From NCBI GenBank assembly GCA_030431355.1, contig JAUIJG010000066.1, positions 1 through 16,466 of the forward strand: a stretch of 16,466 bases of DNA. Direction: 5' to 3'. Below are positions 1 to 7,272 of this stretch, one piece after another. This DNA is from a bacterium (GTDB lineage: Bacteria; Cyanobacteriota; Vampirovibrionia; Obscuribacterales; Obscuribacteraceae). The translations under genes and the position numbers were made by a program. The notes beneath the pieces are model-generated. The model saw only the letters and a program-made list of their open reading frames with translations. It searched no databases and had not been told where the DNA came from. Position 1 is the first letter of the stretch, and every line of letters starts with the position of its first letter.

Positions 1-19
1 AATAAGGAGATAGCCCCCA

Positions 20-643
20 TTGGTTACCCAGGATGAATTGATGTACTTGCAGTCCCAATTGGAAGGACTGGAGTCTATCTTTATGGAGCTAATGCCTTTC
101 GGGGTAGAGTTGAAACGTCAACAAGTACAGGACTTTTACGACAAGCGTCTTGATGCCGCAAAAGATCCCGTATCTTCAGTGGCTCCCACCGAGCTGAGAC
201 GTCAATTCAATACAAAAGCAAACCAGGTCAGAAACCTGGTGGATTCAGCCGAGTCTCTGGGCGACGCCGGAAACAAGCTTAACCTTATCAGAGCGGCTGC
301 CTCACTTCCCGAAGAGAGAAGTCGGGGAGTATTTGAGCCTGTGATGCAGTTCTGCAAAGATCTCACCTTTGAGAACAAAGCCGATACCAAGGTAATGGAT
401 ACCATACTCGAATCGGAAGAGTTGAGACCGGTGGAGGCAAGAATGCTCCTGGCCGCAACTATGTTCTTGATCGCCTACACCGTGGAGAGCAACGGTCAAC
501 AAATTCCTCTCCGGGATATTCTCGCCCAGTTTGTCGGTCTAGTTAAAGCTGAAAGATTGCTTGCCAGAAACGATCCGTTCCTGCTTGAGGCCCAGTGCGC
601 CCTGGAAGCTCTGGAGCTGGAAGAGGCAGAAAATCAGATTTGA
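20..643 (+). CDS. Unknown helical cytosolic protein upstream of aroQ
   Basis: A 207-residue protein of unknown function. I recognise no family. It has no signal peptide or membrane segment; it is mostly predicted helix, with charged amphipathic stretches (residues 1-45, 55-95) and a more hydrophobic helix at about 140-155 (ARMLLAATMFLIAYTV). The C-terminus is acidic and Leu/Glu-rich (EALELEEAEN). The start is TTG at 20, chosen because AAGGAG at 4-9 sits 10 nt upstream; the next ATG (41) has no such site. The stop TGA (641-643) overlaps the TTG start of aroQ (640) in the string TTGA, so the two are very probably translationally coupled. A link to chorismate synthesis is suggested only by this position. 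The gene is real with high confidence; its role is not known. Confidence 0.85.
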   Translation: MVTQDELMYLQSQLEGLESIFMELMPFGVELKRQQVQDFYDKRLDAAKDPVSSVAPTELRRQFNTKANQVRNLVDSAESLGDAGNKLNLIRAAASLPEERSRGVFEPVMQFCKDLTFENKADTKVMDTILESEELRPVEARMLLAATMFLIAYTVESNGQQIPLRDILAQFVGLVKAERLLARNDPFLLEAQCALEALELEEAENQI

Positions 644-1083
644 AAATCCTCGTAGTCCATGGTCCCAATCTCAACCTCCTTGGCAAAAGAGAAGCAAGCA
701 TATACGGAACTGAGACCCTGGAAGAGATAAACAAGAAGTTAGAAACCCTGGCGGTGAAGCTCGGAGTGGAGATCTCTTTTTTCCAATCCAATAGCGAAGC
801 GGCAATGATCGAGCGTATACAAGACTGCCTGGAGACAAAGGTGGATGGAATCATCATCAATCCGGCAGCATTCGGACACACATCCATAGCCTTGAGAGAC
901 TCTCTTCTCGCTGTCGCCATACCTTTTGTGGAGGTGCATATGAGCAATATCCACGAAAGAGAAGAATTCCGACATCGAACCTACCTTTCCGACATAGCCA
1001 ATGGTGTCGTTGTTGGTTTCAAGACAAAAAGTTATGAGCTTGGTCTTATAGGACTGGTAGACAGTTTGGACCACAACAATTAG
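640..1083 (+). CDS. aroQ: Type II 3-dehydroquinate dehydratase
   Basis: Catalyses the third shikimate-pathway step, 3-dehydroquinate to 3-dehydroshikimate, in the cytosol; type II enzymes are dodecamers that work through an enolate. From a TTG start at 640 the product is 147 residues, the normal size for the family. Visible motifs are HGPNLNLLGKRE (7-18, with N10 and R17), the active-site Tyr22 in IYG, FFQSNSE (47-53), IINPAAFGHTS (72-82), and EVHMSNIHERE (98-108) with catalytic His100, followed by FRH (110-112). The frame is open upstream to an ATG at 595, but the family N-terminus (MKILVVHGPN) starts at 640, and that TTG overlaps the upstream stop by 4 nt, so 640 is preferred. A purine-rich stretch (GGAAGAGG, about 619-626) could serve as ribosome binding site. 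Minor variation: NPAAFGHTS where NPAAYTHTS is usual. Confidence 0.95.
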   Translation: MKILVVHGPNLNLLGKREASIYGTETLEEINKKLETLAVKLGVEISFFQSNSEAAMIERIQDCLETKVDGIIINPAAFGHTSIALRDSLLAVAIPFVEVHMSNIHEREEFRHRTYLSDIANGVVVGFKTKSYELGLIGLVDSLDHNN

Positions 1084-1110
1084 CTCTCTATAAGTTATTT
1101 GCGTGCAGGA

Positions 1111-1120
1111 TGCTTATAAT
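1111..1120 (+). promoter_or_regulatory. Probable promoter -10 of the secreted TPR gene
   Basis: A perfect TATAAT lies at 1115-1120, preceded by TGC at 1111-1113, close to an extended -10. No good -35 is seen at 17 nt. Transcription would start near 1127, about 34 nt before the ATG at 1161. The same nine bases GCTTATAAT recur at 6779-6787 before the IscA-family gene. Confidence 0.5.
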
Positions 1121-1160
1121 AGGACATAGCTCAAACAGCCGAACTCAAGCGGTTTTACCC

Positions 1161-2195
1161 ATGAAACAGACCAGATATTTATTCATCGCCTTTCTTTTAA
1201 TATGTCAGACATATTGCCCCCTTTCCGCCCAGGAAGAGGCAAAAGAATCGACTTCGGCAGTGGAAGAGATTGCAGATTCTAGCCAGGCTGAAAAATCAGA
1301 AGATTCAGGGAAAGAGGATGGTACTGAAAAGACAGAGACCTCCTCTAAAGAAGAGAAGAAAGAGACATCCGAACCAGCCAAATCGGAGAGCGAGACAAAG
1401 CCCAAGAAGTCTGCGCGGCGGGAAGCGATAGAGCACTATAACAAAGGGGTTGAACTGCACAAACAAGGGCACTTTAACCGGGCCATAGCTGAATATAAAG
1501 AGGCGATCAAAGCAAACCCCAAGCTAGAGCAGGCTTACAGCAATCTAGGACTCCTGTACACAGCCCAGAAGAGTTGGACCCGGGCCATGGAAGCTTTTGA
1601 GAAAGCCCTGGAGATAAAACCTGACAGAACCACCAGCCTGAACGGTCTCGGCTCAGTTTTGTTCGCCATGAAAAAGCCGGAGGAGGCGCTTAAGAAGTGG
1701 AAAAGAGTGGTCGAGCTCAATCCTAAATTCGAGTCGGCATATTACAACATGGGCTATGTTTACGAAAACGATGACAAATACATGGAAGCCCTCAAGGTCT
1801 ATAACAAAGCGGTTGAGCTAAATCCCAGAATGGCCGATTCCTATTATCGAATGGGAACCATGATGAACAAAAAAGAGCATCCCGCCCAGGCCCTCGTGTT
1901 GTTGAACAAAGCCATCTCCCTGGAACCAGCCGGCGATTTTGTCAGAGATGCGAGAAAGCAAATAGCTGGAATCAAGAAAGAGTTCAAAAAGGAAGAGGAG
2001 GAAGGTGCTGACACAGATAACCGCACCATATCATCCCGCCACGAAGAGGTCCCCGAAAAGGTGGATGAGAAGACAGAGAAGAAAAGCTTGATCAAAACAT
2101 TCTTCAATTTAAAGAAGAAAGAAGAGACCAAGGATATGAGCATGTTCATTCAGCCGCCCAAAGAATCTTCCGACTTGAAAGCAAAACCCAAGTAA
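1161..2195 (+). CDS. Secreted TPR-repeat protein with charged linkers
   Basis: A 344-residue exported protein. Residues 1-23 form a Sec signal peptide (MKQTRYLFIAFLLIC core, likely cleaved after LSA, leaving QEE). Residues 24-85 are a low-complexity Glu/Lys/Ser/Thr segment, probably disordered. Five consecutive TPR units follow at about 88-121, 122-155, 156-189, 190-223 and 224-257, with the typical pattern (for example AYSNLGLLYTAQKSWTRAME and ALEIKPD). The tail (270-344) is again Lys/Glu-rich. TPR arrays bind proteins; the partner is not known. An in-frame ATG at 1110 would extend the protein by 17 residues, but it lies at the candidate promoter and would bury the signal peptide, so 1161 is chosen. 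There is no clear Shine-Dalgarno sequence. It is probably monocistronic, with 77 nt after aroQ and its own -10 box. Confidence 0.9.
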   Translation: MKQTRYLFIAFLLICQTYCPLSAQEEAKESTSAVEEIADSSQAEKSEDSGKEDGTEKTETSSKEEKKETSEPAKSESETKPKKSARREAIEHYNKGVELHKQGHFNRAIAEYKEAIKANPKLEQAYSNLGLLYTAQKSWTRAMEAFEKALEIKPDRTTSLNGLGSVLFAMKKPEEALKKWKRVVELNPKFESAYYNMGYVYENDDKYMEALKVYNKAVELNPRMADSYYRMGTMMNKKEHPAQALVLLNKAISLEPAGDFVRDARKQIAGIKKEFKKEEEEGADTDNRTISSRHEEVPEKVDEKTEKKSLIKTFFNLKKKEETKDMSMFIQPPKESSDLKAKPK

Positions 2196-2242
2196 TCTAA
2201 ATAACCTCTGCAATTTTTGCCGGTCATAAAATGAGAGTTTGA

Positions 2243-2806
2243 ATGGACGAAGAAGCCAAGAAAAGAAAGATTGCTGAATTCATTGATGGCAAATTGGTGG
2301 ATGATTCCCAGCGGGTGGCCATCTGCATCAAAGGTTCGCAACTTGGCTTTCCGGCTACCGTAGAAGCCTTCCGTCCCAGCTTTCCATTCGGTCTAAATTA
2401 TTACATCGAAACAGAGACTGAAGCAGAAAGGATGAAGCAGGGAGTTGTCGACCCCTTCCAAATCTCGGTGCGCCCGCGCTTCGCTAAAGGGATCATGTCT
2501 TTTCTTACCAGGCTCTTCCTATTCGAATCCCGGGGTCAACCGGTGGGCAGCAAAAAATTTGAGGGCAAGTACATCTCAAGCTACAACGACATGGAGACTG
2601 CCGAGCGATTCATAAGATATCCCGGAGTAGAAGAAGCGATTGACAACTTGAATCAGTTGACCCAATTCAATGATCTGGTGGTGAGGGCCAAATACGGAGT
2701 CTATCTATCCCAATCTCAATCCTTCAATGCTGCCGACATAGATGTTGTGAGAGAAACCTTCAAGGAGCTGGCAAAGCTCGGTCAGGTGCTTTTTGACGCA
2801 TTCTGA
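2243..2806 (+). CDS. Unknown soluble protein, first gene of the ABC cluster
   Basis: A 187-residue protein of unknown function with no signal peptide or membrane span. The N-terminus is charged (MDEEAKKRKIAEFIDGKL). The middle alternates hydrophobic strands and turns: FPFGLNYYIE at 48-57, then ISVRPRFAKG, then RGQPVGSKKFEGKYISS at about 96-112. This loosely resembles proteins carrying the pattern (G-x-x-x-F-[DE]-x-x-[FY]) seen in some DUF families. I cannot assign it, and the resemblance is only impressionistic. The C-terminal 60 residues look helical. The ATG at 2243 has only a weak ribosome binding site. It lies 47 nt after the TPR gene and 21 nt before the ABC ATPase, so it probably belongs to the downstream operon. 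Confidence 0.8.
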   Translation: MDEEAKKRKIAEFIDGKLVDDSQRVAICIKGSQLGFPATVEAFRPSFPFGLNYYIETETEAERMKQGVVDPFQISVRPRFAKGIMSFLTRLFLFESRGQPVGSKKFEGKYISSYNDMETAERFIRYPGVEEAIDNLNQLTQFNDLVVRAKYGVYLSQSQSFNAADIDVVRETFKELAKLGQVLFDAF

Positions 2807-2827
2807 CGGGAGAATTGGGTCGCGCGC

Positions 2828-3784
2828 GTGCTAATAGTTGTAGACAATCTAATCAAAGCTTACGAAGGCAGAGAAAGGCTCGCCCTGGACGGAGTCAGTT
2901 TCAAGGTGGAAGAAGGTGAATGCTTTGGTCTTCTGGGTCCCAACGGAGCGGGCAAGACCACCATACTTGGTTGCTTATTAGGACTGCTCTATCCTGATTC
3001 AGGCTCAGTCTCAATCGGAGGATTGCCGCCGGATGATCTGGCTGTCCGAGAAGTTATCGGCTTCCTTCCAGAAAGACCTAATTTCGAATCCTGGTTCACC
3101 GCCAGGGAATATCTGAAATATCATCATGCCATGGCTAAGCAAGATAGCAAGACGCGAGAGCAAGATGTGGAAAACACCCTAAAACGGGTCGGTCTTGTGG
3201 ATGACGCCTGGGACAGGCCGATTAAAAAGTTTAGTCGGGGAATGCTGCAAAGAATCGGTCTGGCCCAGGCTCTTATAGGAAAACCTAGAATTGTTTTTTT
3301 AGATGAACCGGGCTCTGGCATGGATCCACCAGGAGTCACTTTGCTCAGAGAGATCCTTTTAGAGCTCAAGAAGGAGAAAGTAACAACGGTATTGAACTCT
3401 CACCATCTGGACGAGATGGAGAGAGTCTGCGACCGAGTTGCTTTCATTTATAACGGGACCATTAAAGAGATTCGCACTCTGGGCAATGACATAGACATAG
3501 CCTATGTCCTGAAGCTCAAATGGCTTGTGGAAGATTCTATTGATGAGAGCAACCAGGATTTGCAAATCGAGCCTATAAAATCCCGGCTGGAAACTATCGT
3601 CAAGCAATGCCAGGCTGAACTGTTAAATACCACTATAAATAGTGCCAGTATTAAAGTTCCCAATTCCAGAGCGGCAGCCAAGATTATCAAACTATGCGTT
3701 GAAAGTTCATTGCCTTTGATTTCGGCCAATCCACAGTCCACAACCCTGGAAGGAATGTTTGAAGGGACGAAATCGGATGAATAA
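2828..3784 (+). CDS. ABC transporter ATP-binding protein (ABC-2 type exporter family)
   Basis: ATPase subunit that drives transport through the permease encoded next. The protein has 318 residues. Visible are Walker A GPNGAGKT (37-44), a Q-loop region GFLPERP with Glu82 in the usual Gln place (common in this subfamily), the signature FSRGMLQR (135-142), Walker B IVFLDEP (155-161, D159 and catalytic E160), the D-loop-like GSGMDP (162-167), and switch His192 in NSHH. Residues 215-318 form an accessory C-terminal region after the nucleotide-binding domain, a common arrangement in ABC-2 ATPases. It begins with GTG at 2828; GGGAGA about 14 nt upstream is a distant ribosome binding site. The stop overlaps the permease start by 8 nt. 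The substrate cannot be read from the sequence. Confidence 0.93.
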   Translation: MLIVVDNLIKAYEGRERLALDGVSFKVEEGECFGLLGPNGAGKTTILGCLLGLLYPDSGSVSIGGLPPDDLAVREVIGFLPERPNFESWFTAREYLKYHHAMAKQDSKTREQDVENTLKRVGLVDDAWDRPIKKFSRGMLQRIGLAQALIGKPRIVFLDEPGSGMDPPGVTLLREILLELKKEKVTTVLNSHHLDEMERVCDRVAFIYNGTIKEIRTLGNDIDIAYVLKLKWLVEDSIDESNQDLQIEPIKSRLETIVKQCQAELLNTTINSASIKVPNSRAAAKIIKLCVESSLPLISANPQSTTLEGMFEGTKSDE

Positions 3785-4640
3785 GACAATCTATCTGAAC
3801 ACCCTGAAGAAGATTCTAAAGCACAAGTTCGTGTTGACATTGATAGTGTTAATGTCGGTGGCCATGCCACTCAATCTGGTGACACCCTCAGCGAGTGGAA
3901 TCGATACCAACACCCTGAGGGATTCGTTTCTCACCATTTTCCTTCTTGGAATGTTAATCATAACTCTAACCAACCCATTTCCTGTGACCATCTCAATGAG
4001 TGGAAGAATGGACTATATGCCGCTCATCGTCACAAGACCGTTGAATCGCTGGCAGTATGTCGTCTCCAAGTGGCTGGCACTATCAACGGTACTATGCGGC
4101 ACCACCGTCATCCAGGAGATTATTTATGCCACCTGCCTCTATATAAAAGACCATGATTTTAATACCCTGGTAGTAGCGTCCAGCCTTCTAGACAGAGTTC
4201 TAATCGGGATGAGCATGTCTTCAGTACTGACTTTCGTCTATCTTCTGCCCACAGAAATGACCATACTGATTGGTATTCTAGCAATTCAACTGGCTGCCGC
4301 CACTCACTTATTTCCGCTTGGATTTGCCACGGCCCATACCGAAACTTCTGAAACTGCCACGGTGATGACTTTCAAGATACTTGGTCTCTATGAATGGTTC
4401 AATGACAAAATATATCCACTGTTATTCGGCTCAGGCTCCAGGGAGAGCGTGGGAGACTACTTGAAATTCTTTCACGAGTTTGCCCAGTTCATGGCACCAA
4501 ATATTCACACCTACGATCTCCTCACAGCAAGACCTATGTTTCTTTCACCCTTGCTGCAAATAGTTTCCAACATTTCCATCGCTTTACTGGCAGCCACCAT
4601 AACCCTTAATGTCAGGGAGTTCCACTATGATACTGACTAA
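3777..4640 (+). CDS. ABC-2 type permease subunit
   Basis: Inner-membrane partner of the preceding ATPase, 287 residues. About six hydrophobic segments are visible, near residues 17-37, 48-66, 97-122, 140-158, 160-182 and 256-276. The cytoplasmic loop has the ABC-2 hallmark VTRPLNRWQYVVSKW (85-99), which matches the usual RPLSRxxYVxSKW coupling region. A longer extracytoplasmic loop lies at about 185-250. The ATG at 3777 is preferred over the in-frame TTG at 3759 because AAGGG (3762-3766) lies about 10 nt before it, and the ATG overlaps the ATPase stop codon, so the two should be translated together. With one ATPase and one permease gene, a functional transporter would need homodimers. Function is probably export or membrane-lipid handling; the substrate is unknown. 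Confidence 0.9.
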   Translation: MNKTIYLNTLKKILKHKFVLTLIVLMSVAMPLNLVTPSASGIDTNTLRDSFLTIFLLGMLIITLTNPFPVTISMSGRMDYMPLIVTRPLNRWQYVVSKWLALSTVLCGTTVIQEIIYATCLYIKDHDFNTLVVASSLLDRVLIGMSMSSVLTFVYLLPTEMTILIGILAIQLAAATHLFPLGFATAHTETSETATVMTFKILGLYEWFNDKIYPLLFGSGSRESVGDYLKFFHEFAQFMAPNIHTYDLLTARPMFLSPLLQIVSNISIALLAATITLNVREFHYDTD

Positions 4641-5292
4641 GAAGGGCTCAACTCGCGGCAACTTTCAATTTCTGGCTGCGCTGACAATCATTCTTCTGGC
4701 TACCAGGTTGCTGGTTCAAGCCATTGAATCCGCCGCTCCAACAGATATTTCCTTATCTGTGGAATGGAAACAACTTCCTGACTGGAAGAAAGAAGAGCTT
4801 AGAGAACACATAGAATTCCGGGATTTTCAGCTCCCAAGCAAATCTTCCGAAGAGAAGAAAAGCGAGCCGGATAAGGCAAAGAAGAAAAAGATTAAGAGTA
4901 AAAACAGAAGCAGTTTTTTCAAATCCATTCATCTAAAAGAGGTTCTAACGGACAACATAGATCAAAAGCCAATTCTCTTTCTGGTGACGGACGAAAATAA
5001 TCCTGCTTGTGAATATCTACACAGGGTCACCCTGACGAATCCGAAGATAGTATCGTATATAGAGAACAACTTCTATCCGGTAAAACTCAACCTTGATCAC
5101 GTATTGAACTATACTGAGTACGCATTTAACAGTACTTATGCCAATAGCTTCTTTGTTTTCGTACCCTATATGGTGGTAATTGACTGCGAAGGCAAGCGTG
5201 TAAACAGGAATACATCCAATTTCGATTATGTGGGTCTTCAAGATTTTTTAAAAGCCAGCTTAAAGCGCATAGAAGAGAATAAAAACAGATGA
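4627..5292 (+). CDS. Membrane-anchored thioredoxin-like protein with a single active-site Cys
   Basis: A 221-residue protein. A hydrophobic segment (about 14-33, FLAALTIILLATRLLV) acts as a signal anchor or signal peptide. A Lys/Glu-rich linker follows (73-98), then a thioredoxin-like fold (about 100-215). The fold shows KPILFLVTDE (114-123), then NPACEYLHR where thioredoxins carry CxxC, TNPKIVSYIENNFYPVKLNLD (the helix and strand typical of thioredoxin_7-type proteins), and the cis-proline strand FVPYMVVID (P180). Only Cys128 remains at the active site, so it cannot act as a normal dithiol oxidoreductase; a chaperone or monothiol role is possible. The start is ATG 4627, with AGGGAG at 4614-4619 spaced 7 nt; it overlaps the permease gene by 14 nt. 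An in-frame ATG at 4609 is the alternative. It probably acts outside the cytoplasm next to the transporter. Confidence 0.82.
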   Translation: MILTKKGSTRGNFQFLAALTIILLATRLLVQAIESAAPTDISLSVEWKQLPDWKKEELREHIEFRDFQLPSKSSEEKKSEPDKAKKKKIKSKNRSSFFKSIHLKEVLTDNIDQKPILFLVTDENNPACEYLHRVTLTNPKIVSYIENNFYPVKLNLDHVLNYTEYAFNSTYANSFFVFVPYMVVIDCEGKRVNRNTSNFDYVGLQDFLKASLKRIEENKNR

Positions 5293-5921
5293 GTCAAGAA
5301 ACTCGAAGAGCATACAATCAAAACATATTAGCCCAGCTTGACCTGTACTTAGAGACCTTCCCGGAAGAAAGAGAACGGCTTTCGCTGTTGAGAAGTCAGC
5401 TTCTAGACAACAGCGAAAACATATGCGACCGCGCCAATATGAGAGGTCACCTTACAGGTAGTGGTCTGTTTTACTCCGGTAAGATTGACAGCGTGCTCCT
5501 GGTTCACCATCGTGCCCTTGACCTCTGGATTCAACCGGGCGGTCACCTGGAAAAGGAAGAGGAGCCCCTGGAATGTGCCACCAGAGAATTCCTGGAAGAG
5601 ACAGGTATTTCGGCCGCCGAACTGAGTGACTGGCATACCCAAAGCAAAATAGCCCTGGATATCGATACCCACTTCATACCGGCTAACGAAAAGAAAAGAG
5701 AGTCTTCTCATTATCATCACGATTTTCTATATCTGCTTGTGGAGACGAAAAAAGATTCAGAATCTGATGATTTGAACTCCATCGAAGAGCTTAAAATTAA
5801 TCGATTCGAGCTGGCAGACTATGACTGGGTTAAGGTGGATATGTTGATATCCGGCGACTATGAGGAGAAACTCAAAAGAGCCGCCAGAAAGATAAGGAGA
5901 CTTATGGTCCGGTGCAATTGA
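5289..5921 (+). CDS. NUDIX hydrolase
   Basis: A 210-residue cytosolic pyrophosphohydrolase of the NUDIX superfamily, which cleaves nucleoside diphosphates linked to another moiety. The full Nudix box GX5EX7REUXEEXGU is present: G85, E91, R99, E100, E103, E104, G106, I107 (within GGHLEKEEEPLECATREFLE). Before it lie GHLTGSGLFYSG and LLVHHRALDLWIQPGG, and after it DIDTHFIPAN and HYHHDFLYLLV. This layout matches bacterial NUDIX proteins that carry the LDIDVHPIPAR-type strand. About 50 residues precede the domain. The substrate is not predictable. The start ATG overlaps the upstream stop as ATGA, and the GTG of the next gene overlaps its end by 10 nt, so it is well inside the operon. All metal-binding glutamates are intact. 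Confidence 0.93.
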   Translation: MSQETRRAYNQNILAQLDLYLETFPEERERLSLLRSQLLDNSENICDRANMRGHLTGSGLFYSGKIDSVLLVHHRALDLWIQPGGHLEKEEEPLECATREFLEETGISAAELSDWHTQSKIALDIDTHFIPANEKKRESSHYHHDFLYLLVETKKDSESDDLNSIEELKINRFELADYDWVKVDMLISGDYEEKLKRAARKIRRLMVRCN

Positions 5922-6721
5922 CCCAGATCTCTATCCCTATCGCATTATTCATTGTCCTCTGGCCGGGAATTTGTTTTGCCCAGACAGACTTAAAGCACAG
6001 CAGACTTTCTCAAACCCCTGATCTAATGCAGACTGAAAAAACAGCCGCATTGCCTTATTCCGGGGCACCCTATTGCGGGCCTGTAGCAGTATCAAATTCG
6101 ATGCTGTGGCTTTCAAAGGTCGGCTATCCAGCTCTGGCTGATGGTGCGGATGAGAGCCCGGCAAAGCAGGGAAAGTTAGCGGCGAAACTAGCCTTGTATA
6201 TGAATACGACAAGGTCCATGGGCACCACAGTCGATGGCATGCTCAAAGGTCTGGAGCTTTATTTGAGATCCCGTGGAGTGAAGCCGGTCTCTCTCTCCTA
6301 TCAAGGTTGGGAAAGATGCGATCCCAAATATTTCAAAGGCAATAAAAAACCGGACCCGTCAACCGTTGAGAAAGCGCTGTCTGAAAAGACGGCGGTTTGG
6401 TTAAAAGTGGGCTGGTATCGCAATATTCCCGGGAAGAGCACATACAAAAGATTTGCCGGTCATTGGCTCACCGCTGTCGATTTTAATAGGGGCGCTGACG
6501 GTGATATCTTCATCACCGTCCATGATTCTGCCGGGAGATCCGGAGCAAGGAAGAGCCAGGAGAGGGTCAAACTGTCACAGCTCAAGGCTGGAACCATCGA
6601 TACTGCCTGGGTTCCGAATTTCGACGCGAATGGTATGTACAAGATGTCGGGTCAGCTAAAAGTCAAGAAAGGCGCCAATCTGGGCATTCTTGATGGAATC
6701 ATAATTCTTAAGATGCAATGA
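5912..6721 (+). CDS. Secreted papain-like (C39-like) cysteine hydrolase
   Basis: A 269-residue exported protein. Residues 1-23 are a Sec signal peptide (IPIALFIVLWPGICFA, cleavage before QTD). The mature part shows the order Cys-His-Asp of papain-like peptidases: APYCGPVAVSNSM with the nucleophile Cys55, AGHWLTAVDF with His184, and ITVHDSAG with Asp205. This pattern is typical of C39-like and related cysteine peptidases or transglutaminase-like hydrolases. The substrate is unknown; self-processing or peptide cleavage outside the cytoplasm is possible. The GTG at 5912 is chosen because AAGGAGA (5894-5900) lies 11 nt upstream; a TTG at 5918 would give a TTGA overlap but is farther from that site. 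It ends the run of overlapping genes starting at the ABC ATPase. C39-type peptidases often work with ABC exporters, so the neighbourhood fits, but this one is a separate secreted protein. Confidence 0.85.
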   Translation: MQLTQISIPIALFIVLWPGICFAQTDLKHSRLSQTPDLMQTEKTAALPYSGAPYCGPVAVSNSMLWLSKVGYPALADGADESPAKQGKLAAKLALYMNTTRSMGTTVDGMLKGLELYLRSRGVKPVSLSYQGWERCDPKYFKGNKKPDPSTVEKALSEKTAVWLKVGWYRNIPGKSTYKRFAGHWLTAVDFNRGADGDIFITVHDSAGRSGARKSQERVKLSQLKAGTIDTAWVPNFDANGMYKMSGQLKVKKGANLGILDGIIILKMQ

Positions 6722-6733
6722 ATTATGGAAAAT

Positions 6734-6754
6734 ATAACGCCTCTCCGGCGTTGT
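6734..6754 (+). terminator. Small hairpin after the cysteine hydrolase gene
   Basis: AACGCC (6736-6741) and GGCGTT (6747-6752) form a perfect 6-bp stem around TCTCC, extendable by one G-T and one A-T pair. It lies 13 nt after the stop. There is no T-run on the plus strand, so it is a weak terminator at best. Confidence 0.35.
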
Positions 6755-6778
6755 CATGTGCTAAATTATCTGTGGAGG

Positions 6779-6787
6779 GCTTATAAT
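6779..6787 (+). promoter_or_regulatory. Probable -10 box before the IscA-family gene
   Basis: TATAAT at 6782-6787 is a perfect -10 hexamer inside GCTTATAAT, identical to the string before the secreted TPR gene. There is no convincing -35 at 16-18 nt; TTGTCA at 6751-6756 is too far (25 nt). Transcription would begin near 6794, about 40 nt before the start codon. Confidence 0.45.
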
Positions 6788-6834
6788 AATGCCTTCTCAA
6801 TCAGTCCCCCACAGAAATTAGAGGTCAACGGGCA

Positions 6835-7185
6835 ATGGCAGACACAACTACCAAAAGCGAAAATACAGTAGTAGCAGTGACCGAAGCAGCTGCCGAACAG
6901 GTTAAGAGTCTGCTTCAAGAAGAGGAAGGCAAGGAAGGCCTGCGTCTTGAGATCAGAGGTGGTGGTTGTTCCGGAATGTCCTACGGACTCTCTTTTGATA
7001 ACAAGCAAGAGAAAGACCACGTGATTGAAAGCCACGGAATCAAAGTTTTTGTGGATCCTAAAAGCGCCATCTACCTGAAAGGCACAGTTCTTGACTACCA
7101 CAGTGGTTTGGAAGGCAAAGGATTCGTTATCAAAAATCCTCAAGCTAAAAGCTCCTGCGGATGCGGAAATTCTTTCTCCGTGTAA
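6835..7185 (+). CDS. A-type iron-sulfur carrier (IscA/ErpA/SufA/HesB family)
   Basis: A 116-residue protein that carries or delivers Fe-S clusters to target enzymes in the cytosol. The three family cysteines are present: Cys45 in RGGGCSGMSYG, and Cys108 and Cys110 in SSCGCGNSF, close to the C-terminus. The usual core LRLEIRGGGCSG and VFVDPKS (71-77), YLKGTVLDY (80-88) and GFVIKNP (96-102) are all recognisable. About ten polar residues precede the fold. IscA, ErpA and SufA cannot be told apart from the sequence alone, so no symbol is given. The ATG at 6835 follows a weak ribosome binding site. It lies 87 nt upstream of a YgfZ-family gene; YgfZ and its eukaryotic relative IBA57 are known to work with A-type carriers in [4Fe-4S] maturation. 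A strong hairpin separates them, so they may be partly uncoupled in expression. Confidence 0.95.
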   Translation: MADTTTKSENTVVAVTEAAAEQVKSLLQEEEGKEGLRLEIRGGGCSGMSYGLSFDNKQEKDHVIESHGIKVFVDPKSAIYLKGTVLDYHSGLEGKGFVIKNPQAKSSCGCGNSFSV

Positions 7186-7205
7186 GCTCAACTAATTAGA
7201 TCATC

Positions 7206-7239
7206 GGGAACCTACTCCATTGATTGAGAGTAGGTTCTT
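7206..7239 (+). terminator. Long perfect hairpin between the IscA and YgfZ genes
   Basis: GAACCTACTC (7208-7217) and GAGTAGGTTC (7228-7237) form a perfect 10-bp stem with a 10-nt loop, extendable by two G-T pairs. The downstream sequence TTCTTCCAT is only partly T-rich. It probably acts as an attenuating or partial terminator, or an mRNA-stabilising hairpin, after the IscA gene. Confidence 0.6.
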
Positions 7240-7272
7240 CCATATGGCCCCAGCGAGAAAACAGACTTAACT

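Noticed and set aside
595..639. Longer aroQ starting at ATG 595
   Set aside because: The extra 15 residues are not part of the family N-terminus and lie within the upstream gene; TTG 640 gives the expected MKILVVHGPN.
1110..1160. In-frame ATG 17 codons upstream of the secreted TPR protein
   Set aside because: It overlaps the candidate -10 region and would place extra residues before a clear signal peptide, so the start at 1161 is preferred.
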